Of a stretch of DNA of 64,000 bases, positions 8,889-18,172 are shown piece by piece. The notes under the pieces are model-generated. The model searched no databases. It saw nothing but the letters and a program-made list of their open reading frames with translations, and was not told the origin of the DNA. A program made the translations under genes and the position numbers. Every line of letters starts with the position of its first letter. Position 1 is the stretch's first letter. This DNA comes from Anaerobaca sp035448545 (lineage in GTDB: Bacteria > Planctomycetota > Phycisphaerae > Sedimentisphaerales > Anaerobacaceae), in NCBI GenBank assembly GCA_035448545.1, contig DAOTJE010000005.1:1-64000 (forward strand). The letters are read 5' to 3'.

Positions 8889-11800
8889 ATGGATGTCGCC
8901 ACGGATCAGTTGCGAACAGGCACAGACAAAGACAGGGTCGAAGCACTTCATGCCAGTTCCCGCCGAACAGAGATGGCCCGGTTGCCCGACCTCGACAGCG
9001 CCGTGCTCACGATGTTTGCGTTGTCCTTCGGGCCGCTGACCAGGAACGATCTGATCAAGGCTTTGAGGCAGGCGGGACTGACGATGCCCGACGGTTCCGT
9101 GATCACCAGCCCGAAGGTCGGACCTTCCGTCAGTCGACTGCGCCAGAAGGGCTGGATCGTCGAATGCGGTTCCCAGGTGCCGGAGTGTCCACCTGACGTG
9201 CGCGCCGATGCAATCGAGGTCGCTCGAGCCAGGGGCCTGCTGCACCGTCTCGGTGAGGGTCTCCAGGAGGCGACGCCCGCGGAACTGCCGCTCGATGCCT
9301 GGGAATATCGCTGGTACGGACATCGCTTCGCGTCGTTCTCTCACGTCTGCCGCGACGTGTTCTTGGCCTTGGAAAGAGAAGACCGCGACGAGCTGGACCG
9401 TCTGGCGGCGCTCTGCAAACAGGATGAGCGAATCCAGTCCTTGATTCCGGTCCTGTTTGTGGTCTGCGCTGACCCGTTACGGCCCCAATGCATCGAGCGT
9501 TTGGCCGATCCCTATCGCACCGAGTTGCTCTGCGCCGCCCTGCGGAGCGCCACGTATGAATTGGTCTTGGAGCACCCTGTTTTTGATTACGTGCGATCCA
9601 AGGCGCTGACCGAGCGTCATTCCTTCGAGAAAGTCGTTCTGGAGATCTGCGTCAACCACATTGCCGAGCGCGATATCCTGGCCGGCGATCTGGCCGGCGC
9701 GAGGGCCTTGCTGGAGGCGTTTGCCGACCTGGATACGCACATTGTGCGAGGCATGCTGGAACTGCTTTGCGGAAACGTTGTCTCGGCGCGGCAGGCCTAC
9801 GACCGGGCGGTTCAGCACGCCGGCAGAACCAAGAGGGACCAACTGGCCTATCTCGGGAGCTTCCCGGGGCTTCTGCACATGCTGCTCCTGATCCAGTCCG
9901 AGTCGCAGGGTGGATCGGGGCCGGACCGTCAGCAGGCGCGAACCTGGCTGAACTGGCTGCTCAAGGGCGGATCCCATGCGGTCTACTACGGCGCCTGCTT
10001 CTTCCTGGATGCGCTGCTGACCTTTTACGAAGGGCGCGCCGCACCGGACGGGCCCGCCTGGCGTCCGTCGTATCGTCAGGAATCTTCTTTGGCTTGCCTG
10101 GCCACGTGCCTGATGCAGATGCTCTACAGTCTCTATGCCTCGGACGCCAAGGCCCTGAAAGGCCGCGATGGAGAGGCGCTGGCAGGCGTGGAGAATCTGC
10201 TGGGCCAATGGGACCGGCTGGGCGCCCGTTGGCCGGTCATGCAGATCTCCCGCCTGATGGACCGGCTCGGCGTGGGGCTGCCGGGGTACGTCGCACGCGC
10301 TGAGTCGTTCTTCCGGCAGGGCCCGGCACGAGACCTGTCCGAGCTGTGGGCGGTCCGGGAGATGTGGGAGAGCCAGGTTCGCGCCCTGGAGCAACTTATA
10401 CGGGAGAGCGAGTCGGTGGCGGACGCGGTCTCTCAGAGGACGCGTCGGTTGGGCTGGCGGCTTTCCGAACAGTGGGACGGTTTGATTAGCGTTGCCCCGG
10501 TCGAGCAAAAACGCACCAAGAATGGTTCCTGGACGGCTGGTCGCGAGGTGGCCCTGCAGCGACTGATGAGTCCTGAGATCAGCGGATTGGACTACCTCAC
10601 CGAGCAGGACAAGGCGGCCATCGCGAGTGCCGCCGGGAGGCGTTCGAGCGGCTACTATGGCCACACCTATCCTGCGGACCTGGAGTCCGGTCGGGCCCTC
10701 GAATGCCTGGTGGGCCATCCCAACGTTTTCTGGGCGGACGCTCCGGGTATGCCGGTGGAGGTGGTCTGGGGTACGCCGGAAGTGCGAATCACGCCCAGGG
10801 GAAAGAAGCTCCATATCACAATGGAACCGTACCCGGATCCGTACCGGTGGGAAGGCATCCGGACGGTCGAGAAAGAATCTGCAAATCGATTGCGGGTCGT
10901 CAAATTCGCCCCGGTGCACCGCAAGATGGCCGAGATTCTCGGGCCGGCCGGTATGACGGTCCCTAAGGATCGCGCCGACGAGGCCCTCAAACGCCTCCAA
11001 GGGCTGTCCCGTCACGTGGCGATCCAGTCCAACGTGGCCCTGGGCGGAGAGCAGGCCGAGACGGTCGAGCCGGACTGCCGTCCGCGACTTCGCTTGCAGC
11101 GATTTGGCGAGGGCCTTCAGGTCGAGATGGTCGTGGTTCCTTTGGGCGGCGGATCTCTGCGCGCGTTCACCCCGGGCGCGGGGAACTCACACCTGCTCGA
11201 ATCCATTGCGGGACGGAGTATTCAGACTCAGCGTAACCTCAAGGCTGAAAAGGCCCGTGCCGCGGAGGCCATCGCCGCCATCCCGATGCTCGAGGTGCCG
11301 GACGAATGCGACTACGCCTGGACGTTTGACAATACGAGCGATGCCCTCGCACTGTTGGAGCAGTTGCAGGCGGTCCCGCCGGAGTTGTTGACCGTCGAGT
11401 GGCCTAAGGGTGATCCGATTACGGTGCGGCCCGTTTCGGCCAGGCAGTTCCAGTTTTCGATTCGCTCGGCACAGAACTGGTTTGAGGTCGAGGCCGCCGT
11501 GCAGGTGGATAGCAACCTCCTGGTCAAAATGCAGACGCTTCTGGACCAGATCGAGAACACGGACAGCCGCTTCATCGCGATCGGCAAGGACCAGTACATC
11601 GCCCTGACGCGGCAGCTTCGGAGGCAGTTGCAGGGGCTTGCCGCCAGCGGCCAGTCCGCCCGCAAGGGCGGCGCGCTGCGCATCCATCCATTGGCCGCCA
11701 TTGCGCTGGAGCAGTGGAAAGACGAAGTGGGACGCTTTGAGGCCGATGCCGCCTTTCGCGACTGGGTCGAGCGGTTCCGCGCAATCGAGTCGTATCGGGC

Positions 11801-13211
11801 GCCCATCCCTTCGACGCTCCAGGCGACGCTGCGTCCGTACCAGCAGGAGGGCTTCCTCTGGCTGGCGCGTCTGGCCGAATGGGGCGCCGGTGGCTGTCTG
11901 GCCGACGACATGGGCCTGGGAAAGACCATCGAGGCCTTGGCGCTGATTCTACACCGCGCCGCCCTCGGACCGACGCTGGTAGTGGCGCCCACGAGCGTCT
12001 GTGCCAACTGGGTCAGCGAGACGCAGCGGTTCGCGCCGACGCTGCGCCCGATCCGTTTCGGAATCGGCGACCGCGGACGGCGCGACCGAGTCCTTGAAAA
12101 CGTCGGACCGTTCGACCTGGTGATCTGCTCGTACACGCTGCTCCAGCAGGAGGCCGAGGCGTTCGGGGATGTGCATTTCGCGACGATCGTGCTGGACGAA
12201 GCCCAGGCGATCAAGAACGCCGCGACCAAACGCTCTTCGGCGGCCATGGATCTGGTGGGCGACTTCCGCGTGATCTGCACGGGCACGCCCATCGAGAACC
12301 GGCTGGCGGAGCTGTGGAACCTGTTCCGCTTCATCAATCCCGGCCTGCTCGGTTCTGAGGAACGGTTCCGCGACCGGTTCGTGCGTCCTATCGAAATCGA
12401 TCACGACTCGCACGCGCGAGCGACGCTCAAGGCGCTGGTGCAGCCGTTCATCCTGCGGCGCACCAAGTCGCAGGTGCTCGAAGACCTGCCGGCGCGCACG
12501 GAGATGATGCGCCTGGTCGAGCTGACGGATGAGGAGCGCGCCCTGCACGAGTCGCTGCGCCGCCGGGCGCTGGAGCGGCTCGAAGGGGTCCGTGATATGG
12601 ACAAGGGCCAGGCCCACATCCAGGTGCTGGCCGAACTGATGAAACTGCGCCGCTGCTGCTGCAATCCGCGTCTGGTGGTTCCCGACTGCGGTTTGGTGGG
12701 CTCGAAGCTCGAAGCTTTTGCGGAACTCGTCGAGGAGCTGCTCGAAAACCAGCACAAGGCCCTGGTCTTCTCGCAGTTCGTCGATCACCTCAGCCTGCTG
12801 CGTGAGCACCTGGACGCCCGGAAGATCCGCTACCAGTATCTCGACGGCCAGACGCCCGCGCGGATCCGCCAAAAACGGATCGATGCATTCCAGAATGGCG
12901 ACGGGGATCTGTTCCTGATCTCGCTCAAGGCCGGCGGGCTGGGTCTGAATCTCACCGCCGCCGACTACGTGATTCATATGGACCCGTGGTGGAACCCGGC
13001 CGTCGAGGATCAGGCCAGCGACCGCGCGCATCGCATCGGCCAGACCCGCCCGGTGACGGTCTATCGCCTCGTCGCCGCCGAAACCATCGAGGAGAAGATC
13101 GTCCAGCTCCACCACGCCAAACGCGACCTGGCCGACTCGCTGCTCGAGGGCACCGACGCCGCCGGTGCCCTGACCGCCGACGACCTCATCAACCTGCTGC
13201 GCACCCGCTGA
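8889..13211 (+). CDS. SNF2-family DEAD/DEAH-box helicase with long N-terminal extension
   Basis: 1440 aa. The C-terminal third is a complete SNF2 motor: Walker A in DDMGLGKTIEALALIL (about 1010), ATPase motif VLDEAQAIKN (about 1100), CTGTPIENRLAELWNLF, then a helicase C domain with ALVFSQFVDHL, YLDGQTPARIRQKR, SLKAGGLGLNLTAADYVIHMDPWWNP and DRAHRIGQTRPVTVYRL (1290-1410). The first 960 residues are not recognised and look largely helical; early residues (TRNDLIKALRQAGL and following) suggest a winged-helix-like segment. Such proteins are ATP-driven DNA translocases of uncertain role, sometimes in defence or transcription. ATG 8889 follows AAGGAGATG at good spacing. It is alone, convergent with the polysaccharide cluster. 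Confidence 0.9.
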   Translation: MDVATDQLRTGTDKDRVEALHASSRRTEMARLPDLDSAVLTMFALSFGPLTRNDLIKALRQAGLTMPDGSVITSPKVGPSVSRLRQKGWIVECGSQVPECPPDVRADAIEVARARGLLHRLGEGLQEATPAELPLDAWEYRWYGHRFASFSHVCRDVFLALEREDRDELDRLAALCKQDERIQSLIPVLFVVCADPLRPQCIERLADPYRTELLCAALRSATYELVLEHPVFDYVRSKALTERHSFEKVVLEICVNHIAERDILAGDLAGARALLEAFADLDTHIVRGMLELLCGNVVSARQAYDRAVQHAGRTKRDQLAYLGSFPGLLHMLLLIQSESQGGSGPDRQQARTWLNWLLKGGSHAVYYGACFFLDALLTFYEGRAAPDGPAWRPSYRQESSLACLATCLMQMLYSLYASDAKALKGRDGEALAGVENLLGQWDRLGARWPVMQISRLMDRLGVGLPGYVARAESFFRQGPARDLSELWAVREMWESQVRALEQLIRESESVADAVSQRTRRLGWRLSEQWDGLISVAPVEQKRTKNGSWTAGREVALQRLMSPEISGLDYLTEQDKAAIASAAGRRSSGYYGHTYPADLESGRALECLVGHPNVFWADAPGMPVEVVWGTPEVRITPRGKKLHITMEPYPDPYRWEGIRTVEKESANRLRVVKFAPVHRKMAEILGPAGMTVPKDRADEALKRLQGLSRHVAIQSNVALGGEQAETVEPDCRPRLRLQRFGEGLQVEMVVVPLGGGSLRAFTPGAGNSHLLESIAGRSIQTQRNLKAEKARAAEAIAAIPMLEVPDECDYAWTFDNTSDALALLEQLQAVPPELLTVEWPKGDPITVRPVSARQFQFSIRSAQNWFEVEAAVQVDSNLLVKMQTLLDQIENTDSRFIAIGKDQYIALTRQLRRQLQGLAASGQSARKGGALRIHPLAAIALEQWKDEVGRFEADAAFRDWVERFRAIESYRAPIPSTLQATLRPYQQEGFLWLARLAEWGAGGCLADDMGLGKTIEALALILHRAALGPTLVVAPTSVCANWVSETQRFAPTLRPIRFGIGDRGRRDRVLENVGPFDLVICSYTLLQQEAEAFGDVHFATIVLDEAQAIKNAATKRSSAAMDLVGDFRVICTGTPIENRLAELWNLFRFINPGLLGSEERFRDRFVRPIEIDHDSHARATLKALVQPFILRRTKSQVLEDLPARTEMMRLVELTDEERALHESLRRRALERLEGVRDMDKGQAHIQVLAELMKLRRCCCNPRLVVPDCGLVGSKLEAFAELVEELLENQHKALVFSQFVDHLSLLREHLDARKIRYQYLDGQTPARIRQKRIDAFQNGDGDLFLISLKAGGLGLNLTAADYVIHMDPWWNPAVEDQASDRAHRIGQTRPVTVYRLVAAETIEEKIVQLHHAKRDLADSLLEGTDAAGALTADDLINLLRTR

Positions 13212-13217
13212 TCGCAA

Positions 13218-14159
13218 CGTGAACGGCAGCATCAGCTCGTGCGTGACCGGCGGGTTCGTCTCGCGTCCGCCTCCGCCTTCCTGCGTCAAGAGGTTCGGAT
13301 ACGTGCGGCGCATGCCGTCGGCGATGTAGCCATCGTGGATGTTCAGGACCAGCTTGTGCTCGGCGGCGATCGCGACGAGCCGGCGCAGCCATTGGACATC
13401 CTCCTGGCTGTCGCAGGCGACAAAGCCCGGCTTCAGGGCCGCCACACCCCAGCCCGCCAGCGTCCGGAAGACCAGATCGACGTCGTGATCGCCGTAGGGT
13501 TTCAGGGTGCCTCCGTTGACGTAAAGCGAGAGCCCGACGCCTTTGGACCGGCCGTAGCGGATGACCTCGGGCAGGTCCAGATCGACGTGACTCAAGACGT
13601 GGTAGTACTGTTCGTGGAATTGCAGGTACGGCACGTATCCGCTGGCGACGGTCATCGGATTGCCGCGGGTGTTCTTGATCCAGTCCTGGCCTTCGAGCCG
13701 CTTGCGGGTGCTCTCGGGCATGTGCTCCTTGAAGTGGGCGATGGCTTCTTCGCTCCACCTGCGTTCGGTGCCGTACCAGCTCCAGTCGATGTGGACGTAG
13801 CCGAGGTGGTGCTCGGCGGCGAAGTCCATGTTCCTCTTGAGGTTCTGCGTCTCGATGGACCCGCAGTTGTCGATGAAGATGCCCGGCTTGATCCACGACG
13901 TGTCCGCGATCGCGCACGGCGGATTGAGGTTCTCGACGAGGGTGCGCCGCTCGATCAGTCCGGCTGCGTTCGGCGCGAGGATCAAGCCTCGCCAGGTGAG
14001 TGTTGCTGGCGTGGCCAGTGTGAGCTTGCCCTTGCGAAACTCGGGGCGCAGCGTCCGTTCATCTTTCTGCTTCAACCGGCACGGAGGCTGGTTCGCCACG
14101 TGCGCCTCGACCAGCGACGCCATCGCACCGTCGCCCAACTCGATGGTCAGCGGGATCAC
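13218..14159 (-). pseudogene. GH97 glycoside hydrolase, truncated at both ends
   Basis: About 314 codons of a GH97 protein (normally about 650-700 aa). Seen in order: TIELGDGAMASLVEAHVAN, LIERRTLVENLNP, DTSWIKPG, MDFAAEHHLGYVHIDWSWY, VIRYGRSKGVGLSLYVNGG, ALKPGFVACDSQEDVQWL and RTYPNLLTQEGGGGRE, ending at HELMLPFT. Gly occupies the place of the retaining nucleophile (KPGF rather than KVDF), as in the inverting SusB-like branch. The N-terminal sandwich domain and C-terminal domain are absent. The first usable start is a GTG whose GTGA overlaps the stop of the upstream gene. The 3' end has no stop and runs on antisense to the SNF2 gene, so it is a deletion remnant. Confidence 0.75.
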
Positions 14160-16405
14160 CACACCTTCAGCGTGAGCCGGCCTTCTCCGGGATTCTCGAA
14201 CGGGCCGGGAGAGGGCTGTGCGTCTCGCTTTTTGGCGAAATAGTCGGTGTCGACGGTCAAGGGCGTGCCGTCGGGGTTTTCGTAGGCCGCCTTCGAGACG
14301 GCCGCCAGCCCCAGGCGATTCGTTGTCACCAGCGAGGTCTTTGCGGCCTGCCACGATGGATCGACGGTGATGTGCAGACGCACGGATTTGCCTTCTTCGG
14401 CGATCTGAATCCCGGGATCGGATTGCGTTCTTACGACGGGGTTCTCCTCTGCGGCGCAAGGTTCGGCTCCGTTGAGATAGACGTTGCCCGCCGCGAAGAT
14501 CGGACGAGCCGCCTTGTTGTAGACGGCCAGGCCGCTCGGGCCGACGAAGAGGTTGTTGTAGAACCGGTTGTCGCCGCCGGCGATTTTCAGCAGGCCCGCG
14601 ACCTCGGTGGAGTGAGGCTTGTGGAAGGGCGTCTCACGGTTCAGCTCGGGATGTGGCGCGATGCGGCCGGCGAAGAGGTTGTGCGCGTAGGCGCCGCCCT
14701 GCGAGACGTCCAGCAGGGAGCGGTTCGAAAGGAAGATGTTGTTATCGACGAGGAAGGGGCCGTGATCGACCTCGACGAAGAGGTCTTCCGACGAGTTGTT
14801 GTCGTGCAGCAGGTTCCGGGTGACGCGCGTGCCCTGCGCCATCCAGTCGAGCCAGATGCCGCGGCAGGTGCGGTAAATATGGTTGCGGCTGATCTCGGTG
14901 TCGATGGCAGCGTGAATCTTGATGCCCGCCATCTCGGCGCCCGTGAATAACTGGCGGATGTGAATGTCGTGGATGTCGTTGTCGCTGATCGTGCAGAAGA
15001 CCGCGCCCAGGCTGCCGACGAGGCCGGCCTGCTCGCAATGCGAGATCTCGTTGTTACGCACGATGTGGTGGCCGATATTCTCCTTCGACCAGCCGCGCGC
15101 CGTCGCCCGCTCGATGGTCTTGACATAGCCCTCGGCGGTATTGGCGGACGTGTTGTCCCACTGATCCCCATGCTTGCCCAGCGTGATCCCCACGCACGTC
15201 GAGTAGCGAATGTCACAATCCTCGATGATCCAGCCTTTGCTCCAGTGCGTGCCGATCAGGCCGATCTGCTCGGCCGTGGGCGGCGCCCAGGGCGTGGCGG
15301 CGTGCATCATGGTAAAGCCGCGCACCGTGAGGTAGTTGACGCCCGGCTCAGCGGGATAGAACACGGTCTGACGCACATTGATCTCGACGTCGGCCTCGTT
15401 CGGATTGACGTCCTGGAACTGTGCCCAGATCGTCGTGTTCGTCTCGTCCACTTGCGCGAACCACAGCCGGACATCCGAGGGTCGCGACGGCGGTCCCTGG
15501 AACGCGAGGCAAAGCGTTCGGACACCGCCCGTCGGCTCGATCCGGACGTCGAACGAACGCCACGATTGCCACCCGCCGGTGTTCGGGACCTTGCAGGTGC
15601 CCAGAAGCTTCCCATCGGGCGCATCCAGGCGAACCTCGATGGTCCCGCCACTCGTCTCGGACGCGGCGCGAATCTCCAACTGCGTGACGGTGCTCTGGCC
15701 GAAATCGACTCGCTCGTAGCGGACCCAGTCGCCGGCGTTGACCCAGCCGATGCACTGGCCGCCTTCGGAGCAGTCCGCCGTTTGAATACCCTGTTGTGCC
15801 GCGAAAGAAGCCGCAGGAATTCTCCCGGCGTCCGCCGAGCCGGCGGGCCGCAGCCACGCTACGTTCAACAGATATTGCCCATCACCCGGCGTGTAGCCCG
15901 AAGCCTGCCCGATGGGTTTGAGCACATCGTCGAGCTTGGCCGCCTCGATCAGCCAGTGGCCGTTGAGGTAGACCGCGCCGGTGTGGTGGTCGCGTCCCTT
16001 GCCCTCGAACCAGTCGCCATGGATCAGATCACGATACGGATTGAAGTCGCCGAAGAAGCGGTTGGCGATCGTGACCTTCCACGTGTCGTTCTGCACCTTG
16101 GTCCAGCCCTTGACGACCTCCGAGCCTTTCACGACGACCTTCTCGCCGGGTGCGGCCCGATAGACGATGCGTTCGGCGTCCGAGGTTCCCCCACGGGCCG
16201 GCGTCACACGCTCGCGATACGTCCCCTCGTGCACCGTAACGACGTCACCCGGCTGGGCGGTCTGGGCCGCCTTCGAGATCGTCCGAAACGGCTGCGCCGC
16301 GGAGCCGGGATTCTGGTCGCTGCCGCTGACCGAGACATGAAACTCACGTCCCGAAACCACTGACGTGGAGAGCACAGCACAGAACAGTACGTGGAAAGCC
16401 TTCAT
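14156..16405 (-). CDS. Secreted right-handed parallel beta-helix protein with CBM6-like insert
   Basis: 749 aa. It has a signal peptide MKAFHVLFCAVLSTSVVSG, then a DUF1565-like start (FHVSVSGSDQNPGSAAQPFRT, AQPGDVVTVHEGTYRE). A jelly-roll CBM6-like insert spans about 195-330 (GDWVRYERVDFGQ, GKLLGTCKVPNTGGWQSW). The beta-helix follows at about 350-690 (HHIVRNNEISHCEQAGLVGS, GIKIHAAIDTEISRNHIYRT). The shape resembles GH141-type or other beta-helix glycosidases and lyases, which act on plant or algal polysaccharide. ATG 16405 follows AGGGAGGACCACT. It is third in a minus-strand run after the GH78 and cellulase-like genes, with a 203-base gap. Exact specificity is not determinable from sequence. 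Confidence 0.8.
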   Translation of the reverse strand: MKAFHVLFCAVLSTSVVSGREFHVSVSGSDQNPGSAAQPFRTISKAAQTAQPGDVVTVHEGTYRERVTPARGGTSDAERIVYRAAPGEKVVVKGSEVVKGWTKVQNDTWKVTIANRFFGDFNPYRDLIHGDWFEGKGRDHHTGAVYLNGHWLIEAAKLDDVLKPIGQASGYTPGDGQYLLNVAWLRPAGSADAGRIPAASFAAQQGIQTADCSEGGQCIGWVNAGDWVRYERVDFGQSTVTQLEIRAASETSGGTIEVRLDAPDGKLLGTCKVPNTGGWQSWRSFDVRIEPTGGVRTLCLAFQGPPSRPSDVRLWFAQVDETNTTIWAQFQDVNPNEADVEINVRQTVFYPAEPGVNYLTVRGFTMMHAATPWAPPTAEQIGLIGTHWSKGWIIEDCDIRYSTCVGITLGKHGDQWDNTSANTAEGYVKTIERATARGWSKENIGHHIVRNNEISHCEQAGLVGSLGAVFCTISDNDIHDIHIRQLFTGAEMAGIKIHAAIDTEISRNHIYRTCRGIWLDWMAQGTRVTRNLLHDNNSSEDLFVEVDHGPFLVDNNIFLSNRSLLDVSQGGAYAHNLFAGRIAPHPELNRETPFHKPHSTEVAGLLKIAGGDNRFYNNLFVGPSGLAVYNKAARPIFAAGNVYLNGAEPCAAEENPVVRTQSDPGIQIAEEGKSVRLHITVDPSWQAAKTSLVTTNRLGLAAVSKAAYENPDGTPLTVDTDYFAKKRDAQPSPGPFENPGEGRLTLKVW

Positions 16406-16608
16406 AGTGGTCCTCCCTGTATGTCGTTTGACCGTGAGCTCGAATCGGCCAACGCACGCCGGCTTCGCGCCAAAACGCCTGCCGCATTGCCGGCCCCATG
16501 CTACCACGCCTGCGAACCCCCGTCGAGGTCCGTCTGTAGTGGCGTCGTAAGATGCTGCTCTCGTCGTTTGTAGTATGCCAGGTACGAGCGAATGCGTTCT
16601 CTTTTCAA

Positions 16609-18150
16609 TCACCACCATTTCGGATTGGCGTCGAGGAATTCGAGGACGGCTTCGTACTTGGGGGCTTCGGCGAGGTCCTGGCCGTGGTATTCGAGCAGGC
16701 CCCAGGAGCCCCACTTGGAGTACGTGCCCATCGAGCTGAAGACGGCCATCAGGGTTCCGCCGGATTGTCTCCAGCCGGCGAGGTAATCGAGGTAGAGCTG
16801 CCTCATGCGCGGATGGCGATTGGCGGCGTGGAACAGCTCGGTCAGCTTCTCGTTGTTCTCGGCGCCGCCGTAACCGACGAGGTGCTGGCCGCCCTCGTAG
16901 GCGACCAGGCGCAGACCGCGTTCCCTGGCGAGTTCGGCCTGTTTGGCGATCGTCTCGTTGCCTTCGGCGATGAACTCGGCGCAGCGGTCAAGGATCTCGT
17001 CTACGCTCATCCTCGCGACCTCATCCTGCCGCTTGGGATCGCCGAGGGCGTTGCCGAAGTAGGGGGCGATGCCCAGCGCATCGGCGTGCTCGTGCGCATC
17101 CTCGAAATCCATCACCTGCTCGCTGGTCCAGGGGTTGGCGCTCTGGGCTGCCAGCACGCGCACCAGGCGTTCGGTGCCGCCGAAGACCTCTTCCCAGATG
17201 CGGAAGATTTCGACGGAACGCTTCGAGTAATAGCGCAACTGGGCCTGATACTCGTTATCGCTGAGGCCTAGTTCTTTGCCCTTGTCGCGGCAGTAGCGGG
17301 CCTGCTCGAAGATACCGTTCCAGCATTCGTTCGAGTATTCGATGTAGACCTTCCGGCCGGGGTCGAGCCGGGCCTTGACCATCTGTGCGAAGCAGCGCAC
17401 GTAGTCATCGCTCGCCCGGTGCGGCATGCAGAACCACGGATCAGCGCCGAGCGTGTCGCTCAACTGGATCATGTACTCCAGCGCCACACCCGCGTCGTCG
17501 CCCTGCGTCTGGAACGCGGGCGTCGCGCGGTCGGTCCAATCGGTCTGTTTGGAGTTATTGGTGCGCTGGAAGTCCATGAAGCGCAGTGTGCTGAATCGCT
17601 CCCAGCGCTTGAGGAAGTCCGGATGGAAGGGCTGCTGCTCGTACGTCTCTTCGAAGCCGGGCAGGATCACGCGGATGTGGCGGACCGGGTCGCTCGGGTC
17701 GGTCTCCGTCAGGCGCAGTGTCAGAAGGTTCTGACTGGCTTTGACGCGAATGCGTATCCGGCCGGGCTGCTCGTCCACGGTTTCGACGCCGTACGCGAAC
17801 GCGATCTTGCCTTTCCCATCGTACAGACAGGTATAAATGCCTTCGGGATATCCCAACGCAGGCCGGCTCAGGACGATCGAGTCGGCGAACTGGCCGCCTG
17901 CCGCCAGCGAGCGGACGTAACCGTCCGCGTTCAGGTCAAGCGGGCCGCCTTGGGCGTAGCCCTTGCCCGGCGCCTGGCTTTTGAACGTTTGCGCGTGTTT
18001 GAACAGATCGACGAAGACGATCTCCGAGGACCAGTATGTCACGCTGCCGAGGTTGATACCCAGCGAGGCACTGTCGTTCGGCGCCGCGTGTGCGACACAG
18101 GCCACGCCGCTCACGGCCAGCAGCGCGATACACAGGAGTCTTGTTTCCAT
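16609..18150 (-). CDS. Secreted cellulase-like / glycosidase-like protein
   Basis: 513 aa with signal peptide METRLLCIALLAVSGVACVAHA. The N-terminal part (SLGINLGSVTYWSSEIVFVDLFKHA) and the barrel-like core (WERFSTLRFMDFQRTNN, DPWFCMPHRASDDYVRCFA, VYIEYSNECWN with a candidate acid/base Glu, LVAYEGGQHLVGYGG with a candidate nucleophile Glu) match the cellulose-binding/glycoside-hydrolase-A-like proteins of planctomycetes. Catalytic assignments are inference from the motif positions. It begins 23 bases after the end of the GH78 gene, with GAGGAAATCC as ribosome site, so the two are co-transcribed. It probably acts on the same polysaccharide. Confidence 0.7.
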   Translation of the reverse strand: METRLLCIALLAVSGVACVAHAAPNDSASLGINLGSVTYWSSEIVFVDLFKHAQTFKSQAPGKGYAQGGPLDLNADGYVRSLAAGGQFADSIVLSRPALGYPEGIYTCLYDGKGKIAFAYGVETVDEQPGRIRIRVKASQNLLTLRLTETDPSDPVRHIRVILPGFEETYEQQPFHPDFLKRWERFSTLRFMDFQRTNNSKQTDWTDRATPAFQTQGDDAGVALEYMIQLSDTLGADPWFCMPHRASDDYVRCFAQMVKARLDPGRKVYIEYSNECWNGIFEQARYCRDKGKELGLSDNEYQAQLRYYSKRSVEIFRIWEEVFGGTERLVRVLAAQSANPWTSEQVMDFEDAHEHADALGIAPYFGNALGDPKRQDEVARMSVDEILDRCAEFIAEGNETIAKQAELARERGLRLVAYEGGQHLVGYGGAENNEKLTELFHAANRHPRMRQLYLDYLAGWRQSGGTLMAVFSSMGTYSKWGSWGLLEYHGQDLAEAPKYEAVLEFLDANPKWW

Positions 18151-18172
18151 TTGGATTTCCTCGCGACTGTTC

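Noticed and set aside
11949..14459. One 836-codon minus-strand frame that could be read as a single fusion protein
   Set aside because: Only about residues 101-414 are GH97-like; the rest is antisense to the SNF2 gene and to the beta-helix gene, so it is a chance extension of a fragment.
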